Assembly (NCBI GenBank): GCA_030431055.1 | Contig: JAUIJA010000014.1 | Span: forward strand, 1 to 47,587 | DNA: 47,587 bases | Direction of reading: 5' to 3' | Source: Bacteroidia bacterium | Lineage (GTDB): Bacteria > Bacteroidota > Bacteroidia > Flavobacteriales > Flavobacteriaceae | Part shown: positions 15,833 to 25,181 of the stretch, in pieces | Layout of the letters: every line of letters begins with the position of its first letter | Position numbering within the stretch: the first letter of the stretch is position 1 | Translations under genes and position numbers: made by a program | Notes under the pieces: generated by a model | What the model was told of the DNA's origin: nothing | The model's input: the letters and a program-made list of their open reading frames with translations, nothing else | Databases searched by the model: none

Positions 15833-18512
15833 TTGTAGAAGATATTTAAAATTGTCTGGCTTAGAACCTTTAATTCTAACTCCAGAAAGTAATTTTATAA
15901 ATGTAGGTGAACGAACAAATGTTACGGGTTCAAGAAAATTTTTGCGTTTAATTAAAGAAGAAAAATACGATGAAGCTTTAGAAGTTGCTCGAAATCAAGT
16001 TGAAGGTGGCGCGCAAATTATCGATGTAAATATGGATGAAGGAATGTTAGATGGTGTACAAGCTATGACAACATTTCTAAATTTAATTGCATCGGAACCC
16101 GATATAGCTCGTGTACCTGTAATGATTGATAGTTCTAAATGGGAAATTATCGAAGCTGGACTGAAAGTTATTCAAGGTAAAGGTGTTGTGAATTCAATTT
16201 CATTAAAAGAAGGAGAAGAAGCTTTTATTCATCACGCTACTTTAATTAAAAGATATGGAGCTGCTACAATTGTTATGGCTTTTGATGAGGTTGGTCAGGC
16301 TGATACTCTTGAAAGACGAATAGAAATTTGTAAACGCTCGTATGATATTTTGGTTAATCAAGTAGGTTTTCCTCCCGAAGACATCATTTTTGATCCCAAT
16401 ATTTTCCCAGTTGCAACAGGAATGGAAGAACATCGTAAAAATGCAATCGATTTCTTTTTGGCTACAAAATGGATTCGAGAAAATTTACCTTGTGCTCATG
16501 TTTCGGGCGGTGTAAGTAATGTTTCTTTTTCGTTTAGAGGAAATGACAAAGTTCGAGAAGCAATGCATTCAGCATTTTTGTTTCACGCAATCCAACACGG
16601 AATGACAATGGGAATTGTAAATCCTGAAATGTTAGAAGTGTATGATGAAATTGATAAGGATTTATTAGAGTTTGTTGAAGATGTTCTTTTAGACAGAAGA
16701 GATGATGCAACCGAACGCTTGTTAGAATATGCTGAAACCATAAAAGGAGATAAAAAGATTATCGAAAAAGCAGCACAAGCTTGGCGTGAAGATGCTTTAC
16801 AAGATAGAATTACATATGCTTTAGTAAAAGGAATAGATGAATTTATCGAAATTGATGTTGAAGAAGCAAGACAAAGTGTAAACCGACCAATTGAAGTTAT
16901 CGAGCAACATTTAATGAACGGAATGAACGTTGTTGGCGATTTATTCGGTTCTGGAAAAATGTTTTTGCCACAAGTGGTGAAATCGGCTCGAGTAATGAAA
17001 AAAGCTGTGGCTTATTTATTGCCTTATATCGAAGCTGAAAAAGATGGAAAAGCAACTTCGGCTGGAAAAATTTTATTGGCAACTGTAAAAGGTGATGTTC
17101 ACGATATTGGTAAGAATATTGTTTCGGTAGTTTTAGCTTGTAATAATTTCGAAATTATCGATTTAGGTGTAATGGTTCCGCCAGAAAAAATTATTGAAAC
17201 GGCTGTACAAGAAAAGGTAGATATTATCGGTTTAAGCGGATTAATTACGCCGTCGTTAGACGAAATGGTGTATTTAGCTAAAGAACTAAAACGATTAAAT
17301 ATCGATATTCCAGTTTTAATCGGCGGTGCAACAACTTCTCGTGCACATACGGCTGTGAAAATTGCGCCAGAATATTTATCGCCAGTTGTTCATGTTAATG
17401 ATGCTTCTCGCGCAGTGACGGTTGCAACAAATCTTTTACATAAAAATAAAGAAGGATATACAACTTCAATTCGTGAAGAATATGATAAACTTCGCGAAGG
17501 ATTTTTAGCAAGAAGTAAATCGAAAGAATATTTATCGATTGAAGAAGCAAGAAAGAATAAATTCAAAATCGATTGGAACAATTACGAACCTTACAAACCG
17601 AATTTCATTGGAACAAAAACTATTGAGGTTGAATTATCAGAATTAGTAAGTTTTATCGATTGGACGCCATTTTTTCAATCGTGGCAATTGTTCGGAAAGT
17701 TTCCTGCTATTTTAACCGATGAGGTTGTAGGAATTGAAGCAACAAAATTGTATCGTGATGCTCAACAATTATTAGAGCAAATAATTACCGAAAAATGGTT
17801 TACCGCAAAAGGAGTTTACGGAATTTTTCCAGCCAATCAAGTAAACGATGATGATATAGAAGTTGTTGTTTCAGATTTGTCTCTTCGAGCGGAGTCCAGA
17901 AGCGAGAGGTTCCTATCGCTTCGCCAACAATCTAAAAAAACTATTGGAACGCCAAATATTGCCCTGGCGGATTTTATCGCACCAAAAGAAACTGGCAAAC
18001 AAGATTATATAGGTTGTTTTTGCGTGACAACTGGTTTTGAAGTTGATGAAATCGCAAAGAAATACGAACAAAATTTAGATGATTACAATGCAATTATGGT
18101 GAAAGCATTAGCCGATAGATTAGCTGAAGCTTTTGCAGAATATTTGCATCATAAAATCAGAACCAAAATTTGGGGTTATGCTTCAACTGAAGATTTGAAT
18201 AACGACGAACTTATAAAAGAGAAATATACCGGAATTCGTCCTGCACCTGGTTATCCTGCTTGTCCAGATCATTTGGAAAAAGATATAATTTGGCAATTAT
18301 TAGAAGTGAAAAAACAAATTGGCGTAAAACTTACCGAAAGTAAAGCGATGTGGCCAGCTGCTTCAGTTTCTGGATATTATTTTGCAAACCCTGAAAGTAA
18401 ATATTTTGGATTAGGAAAAATTAAAGAAGACCAAATTGTAGATTATGCTAAACGAAGAAATATTTCTATTGATGAAGCTAAAAAATGGTTGTCACCAAAT
18501 TACGTAGATTAG
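15819..18512 (+). CDS. metH: Methionine synthase, folate/cobalamin/activation subunit (split MetH C-terminal)
   Basis: The 897-residue protein carries the other MetH modules in order. The methyltetrahydrofolate-binding pterin domain opens with [14 protein letters not shown] and runs to about 290. The cap and B12 domain follow at about 310-560, with the cobalamin-ligand motif [10 protein letters not shown]. The SAM-dependent activation domain follows at about 600-890, with [12 protein letters not shown]. It needs the 14668 protein to act on homocysteine. Residues 689-702 are encoded by a sequence shared with a dispersed repeat (17884-17922), placed just before the conserved LRQQ of the activation domain. 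metF begins one base after the stop. The ATG at 15819 is chosen over TTG 15795. Confidence 0.94.
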   Translation: MKNSDCRRYLKLSGLEPLILTPESNFINVGERTNVTGSRKFLRLIKEEKYDEALEVARNQVEGGAQIIDVNMDEGMLDGVQAMTTFLNLIASEPDIARVPVMIDSSKWEIIEAGLKVIQGKGVVNSISLKEGEEAFIHHATLIKRYGAATIVMAFDEVGQADTLERRIEICKRSYDILVNQVGFPPEDIIFDPNIFPVATGMEEHRKNAIDFFLATKWIRENLPCAHVSGGVSNVSFSFRGNDKVREAMHSAFLFHAIQHGMTMGIVNPEMLEVYDEIDKDLLEFVEDVLLDRRDDATERLLEYAETIKGDKKIIEKAAQAWREDALQDRITYALVKGIDEFIEIDVEEARQSVNRPIEVIEQHLMNGMNVVGDLFGSGKMFLPQVVKSARVMKKAVAYLLPYIEAEKDGKATSAGKILLATVKGDVHDIGKNIVSVVLACNNFEIIDLGVMVPPEKIIETAVQEKVDIIGLSGLITPSLDEMVYLAKELKRLNIDIPVLIGGATTSRAHTAVKIAPEYLSPVVHVNDASRAVTVATNLLHKNKEGYTTSIREEYDKLREGFLARSKSKEYLSIEEARKNKFKIDWNNYEPYKPNFIGTKTIEVELSELVSFIDWTPFFQSWQLFGKFPAILTDEVVGIEATKLYRDAQQLLEQIITEKWFTAKGVYGIFPANQVNDDDIEVVVSDLSLRAESRSERFLSLRQQSKKTIGTPNIALADFIAPKETGKQDYIGCFCVTTGFEVDEIAKKYEQNLDDYNAIMVKALADRLAEAFAEYLHHKIRTKIWGYASTEDLNNDELIKEKYTGIRPAPGYPACPDHLEKDIIWQLLEVKKQIGVKLTESKAMWPAASVSGYYFANPESKYFGLGKIKEDQIVDYAKRRNISIDEAKKWLSPNYVD
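17884..17922. repeat. dispersed-repeat segment translated inside metH
   Basis: The 18-mer at 17884-17901 (TTCGAGCGGAGTCCAGAA) differs by one base from 45927-45944 inside namZ. It is followed by a 7-bp perfect inverted repeat, GAAGCGA (17899-17905) and TCGCTTC (17916-17922). It keeps the reading frame and encodes [14 protein letters not shown]. Confidence 0.65.
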
Positions 18513-18513
18513 A

Positions 18514-19470
18514 ATGAAAGTAACCGAACATATTGAAAAAGCAAATGGACAGACATTGTTTTCATTTGAAATTCTTCCACCATTAAAAGGTCAAAATATT
18601 CAATCGATTTTTGATAATATCGATCCGTTAATGGAATTTAAACCACCATTTATAGATGTAACTTATCATCGCGAAGAGTATGAATACAAGGAAAGAGAAA
18701 ATGGATTATTGCAAAAGAAAATTGTTAGAAAAAGACCAGGAACTGTTGGTATTTGTGCTGCGATTCAAAATAGATATCAGGTAGATGCGATTCCGCATAT
18801 TTTGTGTGGCGGATTTACTAAAGAAGATACCGAAAATTTTCTGATTGATTTAGATTTTTTAGGAATTGATAACGTAGTTGCTTTAAGAGGAGATGCTGTT
18901 AAAAATGAAAATTACTTTAAACCTGAAAAAGACGGGCATAGGTTTGCTTCTGAATTGGTAACCCAAATTTCAAATTTAAATGAGTCGATTTATTTAGATG
19001 ACGAGCTTCAAAATTCTACAGCTACAAATTTTTGCATTGGTGTTGCAGGTTATCCTGAAAAACATATCGAAGCGCCAAGTTTAGATAGTGATATCCAATT
19101 TTTAAAGCAAAAAATAGAAAATGGAGCAGATTACATAGTAACACAAATGTTTTTTGATAATCAAAAGTATTTCGATTTTGTTGAAAAATGCAGAAACGAA
19201 GGAATTACTGTTCCTATAATTCCAGGCTTGAAACCGATTGCAACTAAAAACCAACTGAATTTAATTCCGCATCGTTTTAAAGTTGATTTGCCAGATGACT
19301 TAATAAGAGAAGTAATTTCTGCAAAAGATAATAAAGCAGTAAACCAAATAGGAGTTGAATGGTGTGTTCAGCAAAGTAAAGAATTGATTAAAGCTGGAGT
19401 ACCAGTTTTACATTATTACTCAATGGGGAAAGCAAGAAATATAGTTGAAATTGCAAAAAATATTTTTTAA
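18514..19470 (+). CDS. metF: 5,10-Methylenetetrahydrofolate reductase
   Basis: FAD enzyme that makes 5-methyltetrahydrofolate, the methyl donor for the MetH proteins encoded immediately upstream. The 318 residues form the TIM-barrel MetF domain: FSFEILPP at about 16-23 (with the catalytic Glu), VDVTYH-like PFIDVTYHREE, NVVALRGD, IGVAGYPEKH and the TQMFFDN segment. It lacks the regulatory SAM-binding domain of eukaryotic enzymes. The start is one base past the metH stop, so translation is coupled and both are under the SAM riboswitch. Confidence 0.94.
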   Translation: MKVTEHIEKANGQTLFSFEILPPLKGQNIQSIFDNIDPLMEFKPPFIDVTYHREEYEYKERENGLLQKKIVRKRPGTVGICAAIQNRYQVDAIPHILCGGFTKEDTENFLIDLDFLGIDNVVALRGDAVKNENYFKPEKDGHRFASELVTQISNLNESIYLDDELQNSTATNFCIGVAGYPEKHIEAPSLDSDIQFLKQKIENGADYIVTQMFFDNQKYFDFVEKCRNEGITVPIIPGLKPIATKNQLNLIPHRFKVDLPDDLIREVISAKDNKAVNQIGVEWCVQQSKELIKAGVPVLHYYSMGKARNIVEIAKNIF

Positions 19471-19490
19471 CAGTTGAAGATTAAAATAAC

Positions 19491-19530
19491 GACAAAATGC
19501 ATTTTTTTTAGACGAAGTGCATTTTTTTTA
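19491..19530 (+). repeat. tandem 20-base duplication with T-runs after metF
   Basis: GACAAAATGCATTTTTTTTA is followed at once by GACGAAGTGCATTTTTTTTA, identical at 18 of 20 positions. AAATGCA of the first copy and TGCATTT of the second can also form a hairpin followed by T's, so it may act as the metF terminator. Confidence 0.6.
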
Positions 19531-19672
19531 TATTCGCAATAATATTGTTAAATAGCTTCTTAAGTTTAATTAAAAATAGTCTATTTGGTGTTTTTAACGA
19601 CAAAAATTTAATAAAAACGTTAAAATTTTAAATAAAAACACAATAGATTAAAATATTTATGAGAAAAATATT

Positions 19673-19702
19673 TTTGTGTGTGTTAATTTTAAACTATATT
19701 TA
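19673..19702 (+). promoter_or_regulatory. probable promoter of the TPR-like gene at 19732
   Basis: TTTG at 19673-19676 and TATATTTA at 19695-19702 are 18 bases apart; the last -7 base is A instead of G. The remainder of the 260-base spacer after the tandem repeat is AT-rich with nothing else recognised. Confidence 0.45.
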
Positions 19703-19731
19703 GACTATCTAATTTATAAATCACATTAGTT

Positions 19732-20121
19732 ATGAAGAAAATCTTACTTACTTTAGTTTTTGTGATGGTTGCACAGTTTAATTTTGCAAGCGCAAACGAT
19801 TCAATTCTTAATCAAGCTAGAAAACATTTTCAACAAGAAAATTATAAAGAAGCTATAAGCGCATACAAGCAATTTTTGAGGACAACTTCTGAAAGTGATT
19901 TAAAAAATGTTTATATAGAGTTAGCAAATACTTATTATAAAGCTAATGATAAGAAAAATGCAGTTAACTGTATAAAAGATGCAATTGCTAAGTATGGTTT
20001 TCAAGAAGCTGATTTTATATATAATCAAACAATATTACCAAAATTATCAGATTATGCATTAGCACAATTATATGATGATATAGATACATTACATCAGAAA
20101 TATATGGCTTCATTAGATTAA
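19732..20121 (+). CDS. Secreted TPR-like protein
   Basis: A 129-residue protein with a Sec signal peptide (about residues 1-21, ending ASA) and one or two tetratricopeptide-like helix pairs: ARKHFQQENYKEAISAYKQF and VYIELANTYYKANDKKNAVNCI. The C-terminus reads LHQKYMASLD. A similar secreted protein follows at 20289 and shares the layout and the ending (KKYIARLD), so the two look like an old tandem duplication. Function is unknown; TPR modules usually hold proteins together, here in the periplasm. It has its own promoter and is closed by a strong hairpin. Confidence 0.7.
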   Translation: MKKILLTLVFVMVAQFNFASANDSILNQARKHFQQENYKEAISAYKQFLRTTSESDLKNVYIELANTYYKANDKKNAVNCIKDAIAKYGFQEADFIYNQTILPKLSDYALAQLYDDIDTLHQKYMASLD

Positions 20122-20142
20122 ATGATAAAATGCAGAACATTT

Positions 20143-20179
20143 TAAAAAAAGCGTCTTAAGTATTTGAGACGCTTTTTTT
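20143..20179 (+). terminator. terminator between the two TPR-like genes
   Basis: GCGTCT (20151-20156) and AGACGC (20167-20172) form the stem, flanked by A7 and T7, so the two paralogs are separate transcription units. Confidence 0.8.
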
Positions 20180-20288
20180 ATGTTTTAGTTAAATTTTAAT
20201 AATACAACGAGTTTTTGTTGCTTTTTGTCGTAAATATTTCGTCTTGAGAATTGTTTGGTGCATTTTTATGAAACTAAATTTAGAAGTT

Positions 20289-20729
20289 ATGAGGAAAATT
20301 CAAATTTTAATGATTTTGTTTATTGTATCAATAAACTATTCATATTCAAAAGATTTTAAAGAATATCTTAAAGAAGCAAATGAGTATAAACTAGAAAGTC
20401 GATATTCAAAAGCCATTCGGTTTTATACTAAAGCAATTAAAAATGATAAGAATAATCAGTTAGATGTTAAAAAAGTCTATTTTGAAATTGCAGATTGTTT
20501 TTTAAAACAAGGAAAATACAGAATGGCGATTAGAGTAATGCGTTCGTCAATTTATAATTATGGAGCTACAGTTGAAGATATTGCAAGTTCTGAAATTCTA
20601 GAGGAAGGCTTTAAAAAAACAGCTTTAAGAGAGATTGAACCTAATTATAATAAGTATAGAAAGAAGTATATTGCTAGGTTAGACAATATAGATGAATACT
20701 TAGAAAAAGAAAGTATTGTTTTACGTTAG
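20289..20729 (+). CDS. Secreted TPR-like protein, paralog of the 19732 product
   Basis: A 146-residue protein with a signal peptide (MRKIQILMILFIVSINYSYS) and helix-turn-helix TPR-like pairs, YKLESRYSKAIRFYTKAI and VYFEIADCFLKQGKYRMAIRVM. It shares the order of elements and the Y-x-ARLD ending with the preceding gene but is more basic and longer at the C-terminus. ATG 20289 is preferred: a TTG at 20244 and an ATG at 20268 are in frame, but both put charged and polar residues before the signal peptide. No function is known for either protein. Confidence 0.65.
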   Translation: MRKIQILMILFIVSINYSYSKDFKEYLKEANEYKLESRYSKAIRFYTKAIKNDKNNQLDVKKVYFEIADCFLKQGKYRMAIRVMRSSIYNYGATVEDIASSEILEEGFKKTALREIEPNYNKYRKKYIARLDNIDEYLEKESIVLR

Positions 20730-20734
20730 AAAAT

Positions 20735-20769
20735 GAAAAAAGCGCTTCAATTTTTGAAGCGCTTTTTTT
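20735..20769. terminator. two-way terminator between the TPR-like gene and gldA
   Basis: AGCGCTTCAA (20741-20750) and TTGAAGCGCT (20754-20763) form a 10-bp stem with A-runs left and T-runs right, serving both converging genes. Confidence 0.9.
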
Positions 20770-21667
20770 ATTTCTTTGAAGTTTTCTCTCTAAAAATTTG
20801 TTCGAGGTTTTTACTTTTTAAATTCAGTTGAAGAATTTTTAAGTTATTGTTTTGCGCAAAATCAAATACTTGCGAACGCATATCTGTTTCTGATTCGAAA
20901 GTTAATTCCCAAACATTTTCCGAAACTTTATTAGCTAGTAATAAAGAAGATATTTGAATACTTTCTTTTTCGATTGCCTTATCAAACTCAACTTCAATTA
21001 GCTGTTCAATAGTTTTTTGTTTTAAGTTGCTAATCGATTTATCTTCGACTAATTCTCCTTTATTAATAATCAAAATTCTATCGCAAATAGCTTCAACTTC
21101 TTGCATAATATGAGTCGATAAAAACACGGTTTTATTTTTACCTACATTTTTAATCAGTTCTCTAATTTCAACTAATTGATTTGGGTCCAAACCAGTTGTA
21201 GGTTCGTCAAGAATTAGAACTTCAGGATCGTGCAATAACGCACATGCTAAACCTACACGCTGACGATATCCTTTTGAAAGTTGCCCAATTTTCTTATGAC
21301 TTTCTGGAGTTAAACCTGTGAGTTCAATAACTTCGTTAATCCTAGATTTCGATACATTGTAAACATCTGCATTAAAAACTAAGTATTCTTTTACATATAG
21401 ATCTAAATATAGAGGATTGTGTTCTGGTAAATAACCAACAGATTGTTGAACTTTTTTAGGTTCTGCAATTACATCAAATTCATTAACTTCTGCTTTTCCA
21501 TCGTCAGAAGTTAAATAAGTAGTCAAAATTTTCATTAATGTCGATTTTCCAGCTCCATTTGGCCCAAGAAAACCAACGATTTCTCCTTTTTTAACAGAAA
21601 AACTTACTGAATTTAGGGCTTTTTGTTCACCATAAAACTTGGAAATATTTTCAACTACTATCGACAT
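20768..21667 (-). CDS. gldA: Gliding motility-associated ABC transporter ATP-binding protein GldA
   Basis: A 299-residue ABC ATPase with Walker A GPNGAGKST at 35-43, signature LSKGYRQ at 130-136, Walker B EVLILDEP at 149-156 and the switch His in LSTHIMQEVEAICDR. Its sequence, in particular VGYLPEHNPLYLDLYVKEYLVFNADVY, matches GldA of Flavobacterium, which with the permease GldF and the accessory protein GldG supports gliding motility. gldF and gldG are not in the window; in flavobacteria gldA is often separate from gldFG. TACATTTG on the minus strand at 21691-21684 is a likely -7 box, close to the start codon. Confidence 0.88.
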   Translation of the reverse strand: MSIVVENISKFYGEQKALNSVSFSVKKGEIVGFLGPNGAGKSTLMKILTTYLTSDDGKAEVNEFDVIAEPKKVQQSVGYLPEHNPLYLDLYVKEYLVFNADVYNVSKSRINEVIELTGLTPESHKKIGQLSKGYRQRVGLACALLHDPEVLILDEPTTGLDPNQLVEIRELIKNVGKNKTVFLSTHIMQEVEAICDRILIINKGELVEDKSISNLKQKTIEQLIEVEFDKAIEKESIQISSLLLANKVSENVWELTFESETDMRSQVFDFAQNNNLKILQLNLKSKNLEQIFREKTSKK

Positions 21668-21683
21668 ATAGGTTTCTTTTTAG

Positions 21684-21691
21684 CAAATGTA
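21684..21691 (-). promoter_or_regulatory. gldA -7 box
   Basis: The minus strand reads TACATTTG, a consensus match 17 bases before the gldA ATG. No clear -33 box was seen. On the plus strand of the same spacer, TAAATTTG at 21759-21766 is a possible -7 box for the TetR-like gene. Confidence 0.5.
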
Positions 21692-21785
21692 AAAAAATAA
21701 CTAACATATCTAGAATATTAAACTATGTTAAAAAATCTATTTTGTTCAATAAAAACGCTAAATTTGTTAAACAAAATTATTTATC

Positions 21786-22442
21786 ATGGCAACAAAAAAG
21801 AAAAAATTGACAGCAGAAACAATTTCAGATAGTTATATAGAATTTGTTTTAACTAATGGTAAAATGCCGAATTCTGTATTCGAGTTTTCAAAAAACAATG
21901 GTTTTGAAGAAGCTGAATTTTATCAATTTTTTGCTTCTTTCGAACAAATTGAACAAGATTTTTTCAAACAAATGTTCAATTATACTTTGTTAATGATTCA
22001 AAAATCAAACGATTATGAAACTTATGATGCGAAACAGAAATTATCAGTTTTCTACTTTACTTTTTTTGAAGTTGCAACTGCTAACAGAAGTTTTGTAAAC
22101 TATTTATTGGTGCAAGAAAAAAATAAATTAAAATCGTTATCTAAACTAAAATCACTTCGAAATTCCTATTTAGAATTTGTGAATTCAATTCTTGAAAATC
22201 CTATTAAATCCGATGTTGAAAAGTTTAATAAAGTGCAAAGTAAAGTTTTAGTTGAAGGTGCTTGGGCTCAGTTTTTAGCAATTTTAAAATATTGGTTAGA
22301 TGATACTTCACCAAATTTTGAAAAAACAGATGTTTTTATTGAAAAATCGGTGAAAGCAAGCTTTGATGTTTTGTATAATGTGCCTTTTGAAAGCGTTTTA
22401 GATTTTGGAAAATTTCTTTGGAAAGAGAAAATGAATATGTAA
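21786..22442 (+). CDS. TetR-family-like regulator of the ABC1 kinase unit
   Basis: A 218-residue helical protein. The N-terminal 50 residues (AETISDSYIEFVLTNGKMPN and FEFSKNNGFEEAEFYQFFAS) match the helix-turn-helix layout of TetR proteins, with the recognition region poorly conserved; the rest resembles a TetR C-terminal ligand or dimer domain. In Flavobacteriia this gene regularly precedes an ABC1/UbiB kinase gene, as here with an 10-base gap. The basic start MATKKKKLT fits a DNA-binding protein. What it senses and whether it still binds DNA cannot be told. Confidence 0.65.
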   Translation: MATKKKKLTAETISDSYIEFVLTNGKMPNSVFEFSKNNGFEEAEFYQFFASFEQIEQDFFKQMFNYTLLMIQKSNDYETYDAKQKLSVFYFTFFEVATANRSFVNYLLVQEKNKLKSLSKLKSLRNSYLEFVNSILENPIKSDVEKFNKVQSKVLVEGAWAQFLAILKYWLDDTSPNFEKTDVFIEKSVKASFDVLYNVPFESVLDFGKFLWKEKMNM

Positions 22443-22452
22443 TTAAAAAGAA

Positions 22453-23760
22453 ATGAAAAAAATTGATTCAATTCCAACAAACAAAATTGAGCGTGTTGCC
22501 AAATTGGTTACAACAGGAGCAAAAGTTGGTGGAAATTACTTAAAATATTATGGTGAAAAAGTCATTAATCCATCATTAACCAAAGATAAATTGCACGAAG
22601 ATAATGCAACAGATATTTACGATGGCTTAAAAGAACTCAAAGGAAGTGCATTAAAAGTTGCGCAAATGTTGAGTATGGAAAAGAATTTGTTGCCAAAGTC
22701 TTATGTAGAAAAGTTTTCGCTTTCGCAGTTTTCTGTTCCACCTTTATCAGTGCCATTAGTTCGTAAAACCTTCAAAAATTACTTTAAGCAATATCCTGAA
22801 GATTTATTCGATTCTTTTTCGCCTGATTCTATAAATGCAGCAAGTATCGGTCAAGTGCATCAAGCTGAAAAAGATGGAAAAAAATTAGCAGTTAAAATTC
22901 AGTATCCTGGAGTTCGAGACAGTATTAAAACAGATATTGCTTTAGTAAAACCAGTAGCGATTCGAATGTTCAATTTACAAGGAACTTCGGATGAGTATTT
23001 TCAAGAGGTGGAAGACAAGTTAACAGAAGAAACCGATTATCAATTAGAACTTTCGCAAAGTGAACAAACTAGAAAAGATTGTGTTGTTATTGAAAATTTA
23101 AAGTTTCCACAATACTATCCTGAATATTCTTGCGAAAGAATTATTACAATGGATTGGATGAATGGAATTCACCTTTCTGAGTTTTGTGAAAAGGAAACTT
23201 CACAAGAAAAAAGAGATAAAATAGGACAAACCTTATGGAATTTTTATATGTTCCAAATTCATAAATTGAAAAAATTTCATGCCGACCCGCATCCAGGAAA
23301 CTTTTTAGTAGATGAAGATGCTAATTTAATCGCGATTGATTTTGGTTGTATGAAAGAAATTCCAGATTCGTTTTATAAACCGTATTTTGAAGTAGCTACT
23401 CCAGAAGCGCTTGCGGATAAAGAATATTTCGAAGCAAAATTATATGAATTAGAAATTTTAAAAGAAACCGATTCGCAAAAAGAAAAAGAGTTTTTCTCTA
23501 AAATGTTTCACGAATTATTATCGGTTTTTACACAACCTGTCCAAGCGGAAGAATTCGATTTTTCAAACCCAACATTTTTTGCTCAAATTGCAGCATTAAG
23601 TGAGAAGTTTTCAAATGATAAAACGCTGCGAAAAATGAATGGAAGTAGAGGTTCGAAACATTTTATATATGTAAACCGAACATTTTTTGGTTTGTACAAC
23701 TTAATGTTCGATATAAAAGCAAAAATAAAAGTAAACGATTTTGAAAGATACCTTTCATAA
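22453..23760 (+). CDS. ABC1/AarF/UbiB-family atypical kinase
   Basis: A 435-residue member of the ABC1 family. Family elements include [12 protein letters not shown] (about 63-74, the KxGQ-type motif, here KVAQ), [10 protein letters not shown] (129-138) with the Ala-rich nucleotide loop, the Lys in LAVKIQYPG, and the catalytic-site motifs [11 protein letters not shown] and IDFGCMKEI. Bacterial UbiB proteins assist ubiquinone synthesis; flavobacteria use menaquinone, so the role here is probably a general lipid or isoprenoid one (inference). It is the second gene after the TetR-like regulator. Its last 20 bases overlap the DUF2256 gene. Confidence 0.88.
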   Translation: MKKIDSIPTNKIERVAKLVTTGAKVGGNYLKYYGEKVINPSLTKDKLHEDNATDIYDGLKELKGSALKVAQMLSMEKNLLPKSYVEKFSLSQFSVPPLSVPLVRKTFKNYFKQYPEDLFDSFSPDSINAASIGQVHQAEKDGKKLAVKIQYPGVRDSIKTDIALVKPVAIRMFNLQGTSDEYFQEVEDKLTEETDYQLELSQSEQTRKDCVVIENLKFPQYYPEYSCERIITMDWMNGIHLSEFCEKETSQEKRDKIGQTLWNFYMFQIHKLKKFHADPHPGNFLVDEDANLIAIDFGCMKEIPDSFYKPYFEVATPEALADKEYFEAKLYELEILKETDSQKEKEFFSKMFHELLSVFTQPVQAEEFDFSNPTFFAQIAALSEKFSNDKTLRKMNGSRGSKHFIYVNRTFFGLYNLMFDIKAKIKVNDFERYLS

Positions 23761-23890
23761 AGGCAATAAATCCTATTTGCCCACTAAGGTTTGTTTAGTT
23801 TGTGAGCGACCTTTTTCATGGCGAAAAAAATGGGCAAAGAATTGGGAGGAAGTCAAATATTGTAGTGATGCATGTAGAAAAAAGAAATAA
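23741..23890 (+). CDS. DUF2256 small zinc-ribbon-like protein, overlapping both neighbours
   Basis: A 49-codon frame starting at TTG 23741 encodes [20 protein letters not shown], then [20 protein letters not shown] and CSDACRKKK. The four Cys in C-x2-C and C-x3-C arrangement, with P-F-x-W-R-K-K-W between them, is the DUF2256 signature, a short family often found beside cryptochrome/photolyase genes. It overlaps the end of the ABC1 gene by 20 bases and the start of the CRY-DASH gene by 23 bases, in different frames. The TTG start is the only plausible one before the conserved KGNKS. Function is unknown; zinc binding is likely. Confidence 0.85.
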   Translation: MKDTFHKGNKSYLPTKVCLVCERPFSWRKKWAKNWEEVKYCSDACRKKK

Positions 23891-25181
23891 AAAATTACTT
23901 TGGTTTCGAAATAACCTTCGAACACACGATGCTTCTTATTGGAAAGATATTACTTCAAATGATGAAGTAGTTGCTGTGTATTGCATTGAACCAAATTGGT
24001 TACAACCTACAAATTACGGTTGGAAGAAAATGGAAGCTTTTCGTGCCAATTTTTTATTGGAAACTCTTCATGTATTACAACAAAATCTTTCCAAATTCGG
24101 TATTCAATTATATATTTTTCAAAAAACAGCATCGGAAGCATTTCGAGATATTTACAATGAATTCCCTTTCGATACAATTATTTCTCAAAACGAATGGACT
24201 TCTGAAGAACGTGCCATAGAAAATGAAATTAAAACAACATTTCTAAATGTAAATTGGAAAACATTTTATGATCAATTTTTAATTCATCCTGAAGATTTAC
24301 CTTTTTCAATACAAGATTTGCCAAATGTTTTCACAGCTTATCGAAAAAAAGTGGAACAAAATTGGGATGTTAAAAATTGTATTGAATTTCCAAAGGAAAA
24401 ATTTATTTCTCCAGTTTTATCTTTTTCAACTGAAATTCCAACATTAGAAGAGTTAGGTTATGAATCTATATCAATAGATCATCGTTCTGCATTTCCATTT
24501 CAAGGTGGGGAAAATAGCGCTTTAAAACATTTGAAAAATTACATTTGGGAATTTCAACAAATAAAAACCTACAAAGAAACACGCAACGAACTTGTTGGTG
24601 TAAATTATAGTACAAAATTTTCTGCTTGGTTGGCAAACGGATCTCTTTCACCAAGAATAGTTTATCAAGAAGTTAGAAAATTTGAACAAGAAGTCACAGC
24701 AAACGAATCAACCTATTGGGTTTTGTTCGAATTACTATGGCGCGATTTTTTCAAATGCGTAAGCTTGAAATTTGGCGATGCATTGTTTTATCAAAGTGGT
24801 ATTTTAAATAGAAAGTATCATTGGAAAAAAAATCCGATGATAATTCAAAATTGGATTGAGGCAAAAACAGAATATGATTTTGTAAATGCCAATATGCTCG
24901 AGTTGAAGTTGACCGGTTGGATGAGTAATCGTGGCCGACAAAATGTGGCGAGCTATTTTGCAAAAGAAAAGGAACAAGATTGGCGCATAGGCGCGAGTTA
25001 CTTTGAGGCTATGTTGCTTGATTACGATGTGCATTCCAATTATGGTAATTGGAATTATCTAGCAGGTGTAGGGAACGATCCTCGTGATCGAAAATTCAAT
25101 ATTGATTTACAAGCTAAAAATTACGATAGTTTTCATGTTTTTCGCAATTTATGGTTAACCAAAAATAAGGTAGAAGTATGA
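23868..25181 (+). CDS. DASH-family cryptochrome/photolyase
   Basis: A 437-residue flavoprotein. The N-terminal Rossmann part ([14 protein letters not shown]) would hold the antenna cofactor and the helical C-terminal part the FAD. The segments [15 protein letters not shown] and [18 protein letters not shown] are diagnostic for the CRY-DASH class, and WRDFF and [10 protein letters not shown] supply conserved Trp residues of the electron-transfer path. CRY-DASH proteins repair cyclobutane dimers mainly in single-stranded DNA and may signal. Start 23868 (ATG) is taken; an upstream in-frame GTG at 23802 lies wholly inside the DUF2256 gene and adds no family sequence. The next photolyase gene overlaps by 4 bases. 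Confidence 0.92.
   Translation: MHVEKRNKKLLWFRNNLRTHDASYWKDITSNDEVVAVYCIEPNWLQPTNYGWKKMEAFRANFLLETLHVLQQNLSKFGIQLYIFQKTASEAFRDIYNEFPFDTIISQNEWTSEERAIENEIKTTFLNVNWKTFYDQFLIHPEDLPFSIQDLPNVFTAYRKKVEQNWDVKNCIEFPKEKFISPVLSFSTEIPTLEELGYESISIDHRSAFPFQGGENSALKHLKNYIWEFQQIKTYKETRNELVGVNYSTKFSAWLANGSLSPRIVYQEVRKFEQEVTANESTYWVLFELLWRDFFKCVSLKFGDALFYQSGILNRKYHWKKNPMIIQNWIEAKTEYDFVNANMLELKLTGWMSNRGRQNVASYFAKEKEQDWRIGASYFEAMLLDYDVHSNYGNWNYLAGVGNDPRDRKFNIDLQAKNYDSFHVFRNLWLTKNKVEV

Noticed and set aside
23802..23867. N-terminal extension of the CRY-DASH gene from GTG 23802
   Set aside because: These bases encode the core of the DUF2256 protein in another frame, and the extension has no CRY-DASH similarity.
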